A stretch of 64,000 bases of DNA from Annona cherimola (lineage: Eukaryota; Streptophyta; Magnoliopsida; Magnoliales; Annonaceae). This document shows positions 50,331 through 61,744 of the stretch, one piece after another (position 1 is the stretch's first letter; the number at the start of each line of letters is the position of its first letter). Below the pieces are notes generated by a model. It was not told the DNA's origin, searched no databases, and saw only the letters and a program-made list of their open reading frames with translations. The position numbers and the translations under genes were made by a program. The stretch covers positions 87,007,641 to 87,071,640 of the forward strand of contig CM059973.1 in NCBI GenBank assembly GCA_030490835.1, read 5' to 3'.

Positions 50331-50869
50331 CATGGAAGCCTTGTTGTACCCATATGCATGTACACTTCTCCGTGCGAGCACATGGAGATCACCCAAATTT
50401 CTCATCAAAATGCAAAATCCGATCCGTTCATCATTTTTTCCGTTCTTAAATACAAAAACTCGATTGCTATCGTAAATATATACTTCATCATATTTAGATA
50501 CGAGATCACCTCAATTCATTAGAAATCAATCTCGCCGTATTTATTTTATAGCTTGATCGATCTCTTTGTAATTATTATCATAACTAGAAATGATGTTTTT
50601 ATTTTTGGATTATATATTATGAAATATGAACAAATAAATTCTTCTACACAAATCGAAATGCACGCCAGCGGGTGCCTACTAGTCCGCTTGTAGATGAGGG
50701 TTTCTCCCCGTGAAGCTTCCAGAGACTTGAAGCCCCGTTCTTGGGCCTTGTGTTGTTATTACAGAAGAATCTAGAAGCTCGTGGGTTGCCCTATCATTGA
50801 TAACGTGGGTTGCGCTTTTAGAGGTTATACAATGTAACGGGACCGTGAGCCCATGCAACTTTCGATATA
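50331..50869. other. Intergenic DNA upstream of the candidate promoter
   Basis: Would hold upstream control sequences of CPN60B if the promoter call is right. I see no recognisable gene or repeat. 50,690-50,860 is GC-richer than its surroundings. Confidence 0.35.
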
Positions 50870-51538
50870 TTTTTTACAAATTTTTTCATTTTAAATATAT
50901 CTTATTGCATTCTTATCCCATTTTTCCATTACATATTTACATCCAAGCCCTTAATCCTAAAGAACATGTTAGGAACTATTTTGTAGCACATTAGCATATG
51001 TGTGTATATATATATTTATAATTTAACATTACATTTAAGAGAATTTCCAAATATATATTCATAGTTCAAAATTATATTCAGAAAAATGTTCAAATATACC
51101 TATACATTTTGGACATAATTCCTCGTACACTTATCACGGATTTTTACTAATATTCCTTTGTACCCACTTCCAATGAGTCCGTCAGCAACAATTATAATAT
51201 TTTTATTTTTTACAAATTTTTTCATTTTAAATATATCTTATTGCGTTCTTATCCCATTTTTCCATTACATATTTACATCCAAGCCCTTAATCCTTAAGAA
51301 CATGTTAGGAACTATTTTGTAGCACATTAGCATATGTGTGTATATATATTTATAATTTAAAATTACATTTAAAAGAATTTCCAAATATATATTCATAGTT
51401 CAAAATTATATTCAGAAAAATATTCAAATATACCTATAAATTTTGGACATAATTCCTCGTATACTTATCACGGATTTTTTCTAATATTCGTTTGTACCCA
51501 CTTCCAATGAGGCCGTCAGCAACAATTACAATATTTTC
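50870..51538 (+). repeat. Tandem duplication, unit about 336 bp
   Basis: Two adjacent copies, 50,870-51,205 and 51,206-51,538, at well over 90 percent identity by eye. Shared landmarks include CATCCAAGCCCTTAATCC, TTTTGTAGCACATTAGCATA, CCCACTTCCAATGAG and CCGTCAGCAACAATTA. No coding content. Confidence 0.92.
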
Positions 51539-52412
51539 GAAATGGCAACACTACCCCTCCACGGCCAGATCCACTGGACAACGTGACACTCGTTTATGAT
51601 TTTTCACAGACAGGCACTCGTTCCCCATTGGAAAATCACCCTGTTTGTTCGTCTTCTTCGCCTAAAGAAGCCGTCCGATCGAAGCTCCGTGAAAGGCCAA
51701 CCACGAAGAATCGCGGCTTCTCCTCCATTAGCAACATAGCTGGCGCGTAGGAACCTCGCCAATCCGCTGCAGGCTGCTGCGATCAGTGGATTGATGGATT
51801 GTGGTGATGGGTAGAATTCATGGCAGAAAGTTGCTGCCAGAGTGAGAAAAGGAGCACCGACCTGGATCTGTTTAGATGGGAGTCGCCGATCAATGGGTGG
51901 ATTTGAAGAAGATAGCTGCGCCGACTGGTGCCATATTGATTTCATAGCTGCTGGTCCTTAAGTCGATTGGCTCGTAAGAAGGGAGATGTATGCGTCGGAG
52001 AGGTGATCAGTTTTTAAGGCAGTTAGAATTCGTGGAGTGCAAAAGGTTATCAGTTTTTAAGGTAGTTAGAATTCATGGAGTGCAAGGGGTAATGGCGGTC
52101 GTCAGCTGCGGTGGAGAGAACTAATGATGGTGCTATGCTGCTTGATCTGAGACGCAGCAGGCTGGCTGCTACCAGATACCGTCCGAGATTCTGATTGAAA
52201 CAGAGGTAGTAGAATTCCACTACAGATCGGGGCCGGATTCCGTGGGACGTAGCAGCTAGGTTTAATGGAGGAAATGTCGATGAAGATCAGAATGTCGAAT
52301 TTGAGCTTATCGACTCTGAAATTGTAGAGGCGCGCCGCTATAATTGCTATAATTGATTTGATTTGAGACGAGCTTTGTCGTCGAAAAGAGGATGAAGGCG
52401 TGCGATCAAGGT
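51539..52412. other. GC-richer DNA, no recognised gene; one 43-bp tandem repeat
   Basis: This stretch has balanced composition like exon or promoter DNA, and minus-strand frames of 113 and 108 codons occur (51,604-51,945 and 52,102-52,428), but neither resembles a protein I know. A 43-bp unit (TCAGTTTTTAAGGCAGTTAG core) is repeated at 52,001-52,043 and 52,044-52,086. Confidence 0.35.
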
Positions 52413-52767
52413 AAGTCGGCTGAACCAACCGAGGCTAGCTCGGTTGGTCGTCAACAGCGGCGCGGAAACCATTTCCGCGGTTGGCGCGGGATCGAATCCC
52501 GAATGGGATTTCGGTCCCAAATACATAGGTGTGGGAGCAAGATTGTCTCCCGGGTGGAAGAGGTGTGGGAGCATGTTGTCTCTTGGGTAACTGTTGGAAG
52601 CTGTGTCTTTCAAATTCTTTCATGGAACTGTCTCCAAATTTCTTTGGAATGTCACGCCTGTCTCCAAATTTGTAAGAATGTCTCAGGATCTTCAGTATAA
52701 TATGTGTTGAGATATATGTAATTATATACCAATCAAAAAAAAAAAAAAAAAGGTTGCAAGTCGGCTG
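52413..52767 (+). mobile_element. Second copy of the tRNA-derived SINE family
   Basis: Target duplications AAGTCGGCTG at 52413-52422 and 52758-52767. Inside are box A (TAGCTCGGTTGG, 52436-52447), box B (GGATCGAATCC, about 52,489-52,499), the body shared with the copy at 12,556 (GGTGTGGGAGC..GTCTCCC, TGTAAGAATGTCTCAG, TGTGTTGAGATATATGTAA) and the tail TACCAATC plus about 20 A. The 5' nonamer CCAACCGAG pairs perfectly with box A. Only the head differs strongly from the first copy. Confidence 0.9.
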
Positions 52768-54720
52768 GGTGTTCTCCGTTTGGCAGGATGCTGTTTTTGG
52801 GCCGTTCATTGGCTTCAATCGAAGGCCACAAATGGTCAGTAGATTCCGATGGCGACGTTCGGGCTTTGGGGGTAAATTTGCTGGCCGTCCGAATTTACAA
52901 GGAAATGCTTTTTGCATTTTAAATTTTCTAAGTTTATATATTTATATTTTAAACCCCTGAAGTTTATTTTGAAAATTTTAATTCTTTTGCATTTTAAACC
53001 CGATCCGCAATAGTATTAAAAACTACCGATAATTCATGCAAAATGACGTGAATACCTTTTAATATTTAAAAATTATATAAATCTATATTAAAATTTAAAA
53101 GTGAAGATGTGATTAGAGTTTTCAAAAACAAAAAGAAAGTCTAATAATCAAGTTGAAAGCATAAAAAAAATTTAATATTAAAAAGTATTAACATCATTTT
53201 ACATGGATTAATGTTAAGTTTTATCATCGTTATGAGTCAAGGTTTAAAATGCAAAAAATTAAAATTTTTAAAGTTTAAAATGTAAACAATCAAATTTTAG
53301 AGTTTAAAATGCAAAATAGGCAAAGTTAGAAAATTTAAAATACAAAAAACTTGAACATGAGATTGTCGGAATATGGAAGTTTCATGGAAGATGAATGGCA
53401 GTAGGAGTTGGTAAGTCAGTTATTTCTTGTAGGTGTTAATGACCATTGTTGCAGTTGGTAATGAAAGGATTTTTTAAAAATACTCAAGTATTTAAGTAAT
53501 TATGCTAAAAATTTGTGGGTATATTTAGGAATTCTCTTTACATTTATTGAAGACAATTTTATCTTATATATTTATATATTTTATTTTATTTATAAGAGAT
53601 ATATACACTTTCAAAAGGTATTAATTTTCTAAAGAATAAAAATTTCGATCAAAGCAACTTTTGACGTCATAAATAAATACCTAAAATTTAAAAAAATATA
53701 AATTTCCAATCAAAGTATTTTTAATATTATACAAAATTATGTAATAATAATAAATAACTTTAAAAAAATTTTAAAATAAAAAGCAAAGACGTCAGATCGG
53801 AGACGCATGATCTCATGTGGCCCGCCTTTGTTGAGACAGCTTGTGCCGGTACATATGTGATTCCGTTTTTTAAAATGTTTTCTACAAAACTGTTATATTC
53901 AATCTATAAATCAAAATTAATCATTTTTTAACTTATATCTTTAATTTTTAAATATAAGAATATTTTATTCATTTTTAAAACTAAAATACATTTATATTTA
54001 AAAATATAAAATATATATATATCTTCAAAAATGGTAAAAATTAGTTTGTAGATTAAATATGTATAAATTAACAATTTTATAAAATAATAAAAACAAAAAA
54101 GAGTTTCACGTAAACTAAGGGTGCAACTTGGATAATGCAAATTTTTATTTTACTACCTGTAAAATAGGGTAAATTCTAAATAAAAAAATATTCGGCCCAG
54201 TTAGGATAAGATGGTTACAAAGTCCCAGTATCCAGAATCGGCCAAATTAATCATATGTATTTAATAATCTTTTATGAAATATATTATATATTTAAAATAT
54301 AGAATATCTTTTATAAATATAGCAACTTGTTTAATTTATCTATTATTTAATATATTTAAGCAATGCTTTTTAAAATTATATTTTTATTATATTGATTGTA
54401 GATTTTAAATAAGATTATAGTAGAGTTACTTAATAGTAGAGTTACAACGTTCAAATATAACGTAAAAGACCATTTACTATGATAGTAAAATAATTGATAA
54501 AAATCCATTGTTTGAAGTTATACCATAAATTTTAATATTATCGTGAATTAAAAAAGATGTAATACAATATCAAAAAAAAGATCTAATAATTAAACATATT
54601 TAATACAAACATTGTCCTGAAAAGAATCTCTTTCAATTATCCCACTCGTTGGCCTCGTCTGGGCGCATTGGCTATGCAACTGCTGCAGAGCGGATCGGTA
54701 CTTTTGAAAAACTAGTTTAT
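52768..54720. other. AT-rich gene-free DNA
   Basis: 52,768-52,915 is GC-richer without a recognised gene. The remainder is AT-rich. 53,930-54,120 contains the core shared by the foldback elements (TTCAAAAATGGTAAAAATTA, ATTAAATATG, AATTAACAATTTTATAA) between weakly inverted sides. Confidence 0.35.
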
Positions 54721-54724
54721 TCTC

Positions 54725-55000
54725 TGCTCATGCTTGCCAATGTCCTCCTCTGCAGCTCTTACCTGGGCCTTCACCAGCGACTTCTTATATGTGCCCGCTT
54801 TCTCAGTTTTCTTCGAAATGCAGCCCCCAACAGGGTTAGTCCCGAGAATTCACCTTCTTATTTCCTCGCAAGGCATGCAGGGGACGGATCGCTCTCCATC
54901 AGGTTCACATGATCCATGTCCAGACAGTAAAATGCAGTTTGGTGGCCGACATCTTTGTGCCTAATTCGTTCATCGATTCGTACTGCCGGGTTATGAAGGA
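54725..55000 (+). pseudogene. Broken partial copy of the neighbouring PPR gene
   Basis: The plus strand from about 54,725 matches the coding strand of the PPR gene at about 57,115-56,830, in inverted orientation relative to it. Landmarks: GGGCCTTCACC, TTTTCTTCGAAATGCAG, GGCCGACATCTTTGTGCC and TCGATTCGTACTG. Translation gives PAFSVFFEMQ where the intact gene has PAFSTFFEMQ. Frameshifts follow soon after and the first 90 and last 400 codons are absent. It cannot encode a PPR protein. Confidence 0.85.
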
Positions 55001-55555
55001 GCATTGAGATTATTATTGTAGACATAATTATAATTATCATTTGGAACTTACCCTAAATTTTAGAATTACACTACCATGTGTGTGGGAAAAAAAGAAAATT
55101 GACACTCATTTTAAAGTAGCCAATGGGCGACCCATCGGACATCCTACTAAAGTTATATAGCTCATGTCGCTAGTCTCTTCTGTCCATTCGACGACTATTG
55201 CTCACGTAGTAGGGGGGAAAAAGAAGAGATTATAATCGTAGATTAGATCCTCCGTCCATTGAGTGTTTTTGCAACTTGCAAGGAAGAGAACGATTCAAAG
55301 ATTGGCACAATATTAGTCTCTCCTCTGCTCTTTTCTATCAGAACAAGTTATAAAAACCAAACTCAAGTCATCTCAAAATTTCAAATTTAGACAACAAACA
55401 AATGTAATTTTCATGGAAAAACTTCGCTGGTTATTGGGGTTTTATCTGATAGAAATTTGTACACAATTAATCAATTTACAATTTTCCAAAATCAACGTGT
55501 GCAGTATACAACAGTTCTCAACTCGGGCCCCCCAGTATTTCTCAAGGAGACCTTC
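55001..55555. other. Downstream region of the PPR gene
   Basis: Lies between the pseudogene fragment and the stop of the PPR gene; the 3' UTR of the PPR transcript should occupy its right part. No other feature is recognised. Confidence 0.4.
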
Positions 55556-57337
55556 TCATGTGCATAAGCTAAGCTGCTTTAGATGTTCCCCCAGTCTAAC
55601 AAGCATCTTATAGATTCTACGGGATTCGGGATGAGACCTATCTCCTACAGTGAATTCATGAACGACATCGTCAACCTCAATTGAACTGGAACCTGCTGGC
55701 TTTTGCGCACAATTATCCTTCATCTGTAGCCTCACCTTAGAGACATCATCCCACCGTTGAGTTGCAGCATAGATATTAGACAAGATGGCATAATTCCCTG
55801 CATTTGATGGCTGCAATTCAATCAAGTGATCAACCACCTTCTCTGCTAGAGTGATATTGTTGTGCATCCGGCATGCTCCAAGAAGTGTGCCCAATATGAT
55901 GGCATTAGGCTTGACAGGCATGCTACAGATGAGCTCGAAAGCCTCATCTAGACGCCCTCCACGTCCGAGAAGGTCCACTATGCAACCATAGTGCTCAATT
56001 TGGGGTATCACCCCAAAATCCCTCTCCATCCTAGAGAAATAATTTTGGCCCTCATCCACCAAACCCATGTGAGTACAAGCACACAATACCCCGACAAAAG
56101 TGACACCATCAGGTGCAACCTCATCTTTCTCCATTCTTGAGAAGAGCTCAAGTGCTTTCTCTCCCTGCCCATGCATAGCTAGCCCTTGTAACATGGAATT
56201 CCAAGACACTACATCCCTCTCAACCATGTTTTCAAACACTGTCAATGCCTCAACTAAATTTCCACACTTGGCATACATATCGAGCAAGGCATTGCACACT
56301 TGAGTGGAATGCTTTAACTTGGCCTGACCAATGTACTCATGAATCCTCCTACCCAAACCAAGAAAGCATGACTCAGCACAAGCAGATAAGAAACTAATTA
56401 TTGCAGCTTCATCAGGTTTCAATTGGTCCTTCTCCATTTGATCATATAAGCTGTATGCCTCTTTATTCATCCCTTTCTCCGCATACCCAGAAATCATTAT
56501 AGTCCAAGGGACCAAGGTCTTCACAGGCATCTTATCAAACAAAATTCTTGCCATCTCCATATCACCGGCCTTCCTATAACCAGAGATCATTGTTGACCAG
56601 GACACAACATTCCTCTCCGGCATCTTCTCAAATATCTCAAAAGCAATGTCCATCTCTCCTACCTTTGCATAGCCATCCAGCAGAGTGTTCCAACTAACCA
56701 TATCCCTCTCCGGAATTTCTTCAAACAGTCTACGAGCCTCATCCATATGCCCCAACCTCACCAAACCACCTATCATAGAGTTCCAAGACACAACATCTCT
56801 TTCCAGCATTTTATCGAACACCTTCCTGGAATAGTCCATCCCGCCAGTAACCCGCCAGTACGAGTCGATCAATGAATTGGGCACAAAGATGTCGGCCTCA
56901 AAACCGCATTTCACTATATGTGCATGGATCATATGGACCTGACGAAGAGCGAACTGTCCCTCGCACGCCTTGAGAAGAAATGAGAAGGTGAAATTATCGG
57001 GACTGACACCATTCCGCTGCATTTCAAAGAAAGTGGAGAATGCGGGCTCGGATAGGGAGTTGTGGGTGAAGGCCCTGATAAGAGTGTTATAGAGGAGAAC
57101 ATTGGGTTCTGGAACTTGTTGGAAAGAGAACAGAGCAAGCGGCATGTGGCGGCAGAGAGAAAAGGCGGAGACGAGCTTGGGAGCAATGAAGGGGTCTTTG
57201 TGGAGGTTGGCTTTGAAAATCTGAGCTTGAATTTGTTTCAAATGGTTGAGGTTTTTGCATTTTTGGAGGTCGGAGAGCTTCTGTTCCAAGACCCTACGAT
57301 GGGAAATCCAACCCGGTGGTCGAATTCCCGAACTCAT
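55556..57337 (-). CDS. PLS-type pentatricopeptide repeat protein, E/E+ class
   Basis: A single-exon, 593-residue protein of the plant PPR family, whose members bind organellar RNA one base per repeat for editing, splicing or stability. About ten to twelve repeats run from residue 60 to 490, with classic repeat segments such as FDKMLERDVVSWNSMIGGL, FEKMPERNVVSWSTMISGY, NALLDMYAKCGN and GVLCACTHMGLVDEG. The C-terminal E/E+ region includes LLGACRMHNN, GNYAILSNIYA and HEFTVGDRSHP. No DYW deaminase domain follows, so an editing role would need a partner. The start at 57,337 is the first ATG and matches the N-terminal LQKCKNLNHLKQIQAQI block of relatives; it resembles Arabidopsis At3g29230. The frame is intact. 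A truncated copy lies inverted next to it. Confidence 0.95.
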   Translation of the reverse strand: MSSGIRPPGWISHRRVLEQKLSDLQKCKNLNHLKQIQAQIFKANLHKDPFIAPKLVSAFSLCRHMPLALFSFQQVPEPNVLLYNTLIRAFTHNSLSEPAFSTFFEMQRNGVSPDNFTFSFLLKACEGQFALRQVHMIHAHIVKCGFEADIFVPNSLIDSYWRVTGGMDYSRKVFDKMLERDVVSWNSMIGGLVRLGHMDEARRLFEEIPERDMVSWNTLLDGYAKVGEMDIAFEIFEKMPERNVVSWSTMISGYRKAGDMEMARILFDKMPVKTLVPWTIMISGYAEKGMNKEAYSLYDQMEKDQLKPDEAAIISFLSACAESCFLGLGRRIHEYIGQAKLKHSTQVCNALLDMYAKCGNLVEALTVFENMVERDVVSWNSMLQGLAMHGQGEKALELFSRMEKDEVAPDGVTFVGVLCACTHMGLVDEGQNYFSRMERDFGVIPQIEHYGCIVDLLGRGGRLDEAFELICSMPVKPNAIILGTLLGACRMHNNITLAEKVVDHLIELQPSNAGNYAILSNIYAATQRWDDVSKVRLQMKDNCAQKPAGSSSIEVDDVVHEFTVGDRSHPESRRIYKMLVRLGEHLKQLSLCT

Positions 57338-57584
57338 CTGAATTGTGAGGCTGGCCGTAAAGAATGGGACTAGTCAAGGACGGACTTGAAGTGTCTTCGC
57401 ATCAAACGGGCCACGTGTTCTACCCAATACATTGTTCTGTTCCTAGGCCCCGGCGAATGGATTTTTACAGGGGTTCGCCGGCTGGCTTCGTTCGGCCTCA
57501 AGGTAGGCTTCCCGCCGGTGCTCTTCTTGTCGTTGGCTCATGGCAATGCTGTTGCCCATTAGTCCATGTAATTTTAGGAACCCC
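57338..57584. other. Upstream region of the PPR gene
   Basis: Should contain the PPR promoter. A CACGTG G-box sits at 57,412-57,417. I see no clear TATA box, which is usual for PPR genes. The 87-codon plus-strand frame here is unlike known proteins. Confidence 0.4.
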
Positions 57585-57872
57585 ATCGTATGCGCCCGCC
57601 CGGGCACATACACCTTTTTTTTTTTAAAATTTTTTTTATAAAACTGTTAATATAAGTGTATTTAACATCTTTATAAATTTTTACCATTTTTGAAGTATTT
57701 TAGATATTTATTTTAAATTTTTAAAAATCTTCAAAAATGGTAAAAATCTATACACATATTAAATACACATAGATTAACAATATTGTAAAAAAAATTTCAA
57801 AAAAAAAAGAGTGTATGCTCCCAGGAGCATGCAGCACTGCATGCTCTGCATGCTTCCGGGAGCATATGATGG
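57585..57872. mobile_element. Foldback MITE, GGGAGCAT-arm type
   Basis: The left arm (CGTATGCGCCCGCCCGGGCAC, T-run, AATATAAGTGTATTTAACAT, TTTTTACCATTTTTGAAG) is mirrored by the right arm (CTTCAAAAATGGTAAAAATC, ATTAAATACAC, A-run, GAGTGTATGCTCCC, GGGAGCATATG). The right end carries an extra internal palindrome, CATGCAGCACTGCATG. It shares core and arm motifs with the element at 22,090. Confidence 0.72.
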
Positions 57873-58636
57873 GGATCCATAATTTTAGGATCCATTTGCA
57901 AAGATGTAAAAGGAGTACAAAGTAAAAAATGAAACTTTTTTGAGAGAAATGTTATATGACAAGGATAATAAGTAAAAGTATAGTAATAAAATTAAAATAG
58001 ATAATTTGGTTATCACAAAAAAAAAATAGATAATTTGGTCTGTATTAGGATTAAAAATTTGATATTCGTATTGATAAATGAAGGCCAATTAGCTGGATTT
58101 AGGTTCTCATTGCGGTGCATGGTTCAGGGCTCCTTTGGGTAGGCCTGTCAGCACCACTTAAGCAACGTGATTGTGATCCTACCCTTTCTCTTCTTTTCCT
58201 TTTTTTTTTTTCAAAAAAAAAGTTTTAATACTTTTATGAAAGCTATAATATTCTATTCAATTATTGAACTCGATCAGTCCACGTAGATATTTACGTAGGC
58301 CACACACAATTCAAGAATGCTATATTATACTTCAGTCATTTTATTTAGCATAAAATTTGATTAGATAGGATATCAAGTTTTATTCAAATCAAATATGTAC
58401 ATAGTTACTTTTCATAAATTATGAAAAATACTCTATATATATATTAGAATATAATAATATTTTATTCAATCATTTATTCGCACAATAATGGTATTTTATA
58501 TGACTTTTCATAAATTATGAAAAATCCTCTATTTTTATATATATATATATATATTAGAATATAATAATATTTTATTCAATCATTTATTTACACAATAATG
58601 GTATTTTATATGATTTAAATATGACTATTGATCCTA
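57873..58636. other. AT-rich DNA with a 96-110 bp tandem duplication
   Basis: 57,885-58,090 has a degenerate MITE core. 58,200-58,220 is a T-run/A-run. 58,407-58,502 and 58,503-58,612 are two copies of one unit (TCATAAATTATGAAAAATxC, TTATTCAATCATTTATT, CACAATAATGG), the second with a longer TA run. No gene. Confidence 0.55.
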
Positions 58637-58995
58637 TTAGCTTGGACTAAGTAAATGTCCTGCTCAACCCACTTCAAAAAATTCATTTATAACATTTTTT
58701 TTTGATATGCTTGTTTATCTAAGTGTATTTAACATATAAATCAAATTCTATCACTTTTGAATATATATATATATATTTTTTTTGAGATTTTTAAACATTT
58801 ATGTGTATATATTTATTTAAAATATCCTTATTTTTAAACATTTAAAAATATATATACATATCAAAAAATAATAAAACTTGGTTTATATGTTAAATATACT
58901 TAGATAAACAAGTTATAAAAAAAATAAAGAAATTATTATAAATAAGTTTTTTGAGGTGGACTAAATGAGACATTTACTTAACCTGGACTAACAAG
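58637..58995. mobile_element. Foldback MITE, AAATGTCCTGC-arm type
   Basis: The left arm TTAGCTTGGACTAAGTAAAT followed by GTCCTGCTCAACCC, TTATCTAAGTG and TTAACATATAAAT is mirrored on the right by ATATGTTAAATATAC, TTAGATAAACAAG, GAGGTGGACTAAATGAG and ATTTACTTAACCTGGACTAA. No coding content. Partial relatives are at about 18,290-18,500 and 59,752-59,900. Confidence 0.68.
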
Positions 58996-60460
58996 ATCAT
59001 TTCTCTTTAAATATTACAAATATAACTTTAAAATTGATATTTAACACTAAATAATTTTATTATATTAATTTTACACATTTATAAATGAGACATAATAATA
59101 ATACTAGATAAATGATGAGATTTTTGTTATTAAATAAACAATATCAACGACAATAAATGGAGTAAATTTCCATGGTACATCAATATAAGCCAAAAAATAG
59201 ATGAAATTGTATTAAAAATCGATTTTATAGAAGTAGAATCTAGTTGATTACATGGAATTATATTTATAATTATAATACTTTTTATGATAATGATTTAATA
59301 CTTATGTAAGTTTTCGTACTTTTTAAAATATTTTTAAAAATTTTAAAATAAAATACCTTAAAAATAATACATTTATTGCGATGAATCTATATAAACAAGA
59401 TAGGCAGAAAATGGTCCTATTATAGAGATAGGCATAAAAATTGTTCTATTTTTTTAAATATAAATTTTGCTATATTATTTACCCCAAAAATAATATTATA
59501 AATTTAAAGATCAAGAAAATTAGTTATATAATTTGATTTATAATAAAGAGCGCTAAAATATTTATTTTTAAATTTTTTATCAAATGAATATTATTTTAAT
59601 ACAATTTACTTCAAATATCATTACAAATATGTACTTTAAAACACCTACGTGGATTTGATTAAATATAATCTTTATGATTACATTATTTAGCATTACTAGT
59701 TCAAAAAAAGTAATATATGTTCGGGTTAGCTAGAAATTACATGAATGATTATGTTAGCCCAAGCTAAGTAAATATCTCGCTTAGGCTACTTCGAAAAATT
59801 CATTTATATATACTTGTTTATCTAAGTACATTTTTAATATATAAACAAAATTTTATCATTTTTGGATATGTGTACGTATTTTTTTGAAAAAATATCAAAA
59901 AATGCACAACTATTCTAAAAGTTTTTTTTAAAACAAACTAAACAGTACTTTTACTAATGAATTTGAGAGGTGTTACAAAGGATTTAACATACTTGAATAG
60001 AATATGTATCTCTATTTTCAAGACAGTTTTTTCAATTCTTAAGATATTTTTTAATTTTCGATATAATTTTCAATATTTTCAATATAACTTTTCTTATTTC
60101 TAACATATATTATTACATTATCATCCCATTTCTATATAATTCTATAACATTTTAAAATTTTAATATATAGATACAAGTGAATTTCTAAATTTATATATGT
60201 TTATATACATTAACTCACATATAAATTAGATTATCATCAAGGGAAGACGGCGGAATGTATGGAAGCTGAATCCTCCTACACAAGAATACACATATATGCT
60301 TGAACTTGCGGTTCGATTAGACTCTACCGTTGATTATATAAGAATAGCAAATATCAGAATAAGAATGAGAACATATATTAATGAAGCATCAATTATGTGA
60401 TAGCATTTTGTTTGAAAGCATCATATTTTCTTGCTTTTTATTAAAAAAACTCCAACTAAA
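58996..60460. other. AT-rich gene-free DNA
   Basis: No gene. 59,752-59,900 is a half copy of the foldback element at 58,637 (GTTAGCCCAAGCTAAGTAAA, TTATCTAAGTACATTT). The rest is AT-rich without a recognisable unit. Confidence 0.4.
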
Positions 60461-60480
60461 ACCTTAGATAAATTACCAAT

Positions 60481-60515
<35 letters not shown>

Positions 60516-60524
60516 AGATAAATT
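60461..60524 (+). mobile_element. Extremely 5'-truncated SINE: seven bases plus polyA
   Basis: ACCTTAGATAAATT occurs at 60461-60474 and again at 60511-60524. Between the copies are only ACCAATC and about 29-30 A. ACCAATC plus polyA is exactly the 3' end of the SINE at 52,423 (TACCAATC then A-run). This fits target-primed integration that stopped after copying the tail. Confidence 0.7.
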
Positions 60525-61744
60525 TGACATTGCTAATGTACCCTTAATCAATATTATAATACTCAAAAATCAAATCAATCCATGATTCGGGTGGTCACAC
60601 TAAAAAAAACCAATAATACTGGATCCTTATTTTATATGCTAAGGATGGCCCACCTTACCTTACCAACAATAGAATTAGAAGAAATATATTATATATAAGG
60701 AATATTCAAAATAATAACTTTAAAATAATTTTTTCAACATATACATATATATATATATATGTGAGATTCCTATATATATGTATATGTACACACACATGAG
60801 ATTCCTACTTGCTATTCCCCGTGACCATGAGGTTACATGCATGCTATATATATAGAAACATGAGATTCCTACTTGCTATTCCCTGTGACCATGGGGGTTG
60901 CATGCATGCATGTCAGTGGGCTTAATGTGCTAGAGTTCTGTTGTTCCCCACATGTTGCACAGGCACGTGGCAACTTTTTTTGGGACCATAAATAGAAAAT
61001 CTCATTAAGTTATAAAAAGGCCAGCATTCCACACAACTTCCCACCAGAAATAGAAAATGTTGAGGAGCAATCTGGCACACACGCCCCCTTCCCTCTCATA
61101 ATCTACATACTGACATGCATTGTTTCGGATCATGCAGATATTTCGCTGCTTCTGAGATATCAGTACTTCATCCGTCGTCCAACAGAAAAGATAAATAAAT
61201 AAAATATGGCCTGAAAAACAATAAAGCGGGCTCGGTCTCGGTCTCGGTCGGACTCCCATGCTGTGCCATATTACTGGCGTACAACAGTAGTACCTGTGCC
61301 GCTGTGGTTTTTATAGCCTGATGAGATTGGATGTACACGAGATAGACTGCTAGAGATGCCTGATTCTCGATTTGCCTCACATGCACACGGATCTTCTTCT
61401 TCTCTCATCTTGGAAAGCCTCTCTTCTGCCAAACAGCATGGTTCGCTTGCATGCTTTTGGAAAGCAGCGAAATAGAGGCAGGCAGGCTGCAGCGGGTTTC
61501 ACCAGTCCTTCCTACCACCTCTTTTAATTTGGAGCACACTGAAACATAACCTCGGCCAGAAGTAAAATGGTGGGAATTAAATTACTAACATCATTGAATC
61601 CAATACATGGGGTAGATGATTAAGAAGATTAACAGAAGCAGGTGAAAGAGATAAGCAACAGACGAGATGAGGGAAAAAAACAAAAGGCCAGGACGAAAGT
61701 TGGTGTGATGGAATGGAGAGAGGTAGGTGCTCAAGAGCAGTTGT
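60525..61744. other. Region downstream of the GATA gene
   Basis: 60,793-60,844 and 60,858-60,909 are two copies of one unit (ATGAGATTCCTACTTGCTAT, GTGACCATG, CATGCATGC). A TA run precedes them. 61,000-61,744 has mixed composition with short open frames I do not recognise; its right end probably includes the 3' UTR of the GATA gene. Confidence 0.45.

Noticed and set aside
51604..52428. Two minus-strand frames of 113 and 108 codons in GC-richer DNA
   Set aside because: Composition is gene-like but I recognise no domain, and splice partners are not evident; left as an unassigned region.
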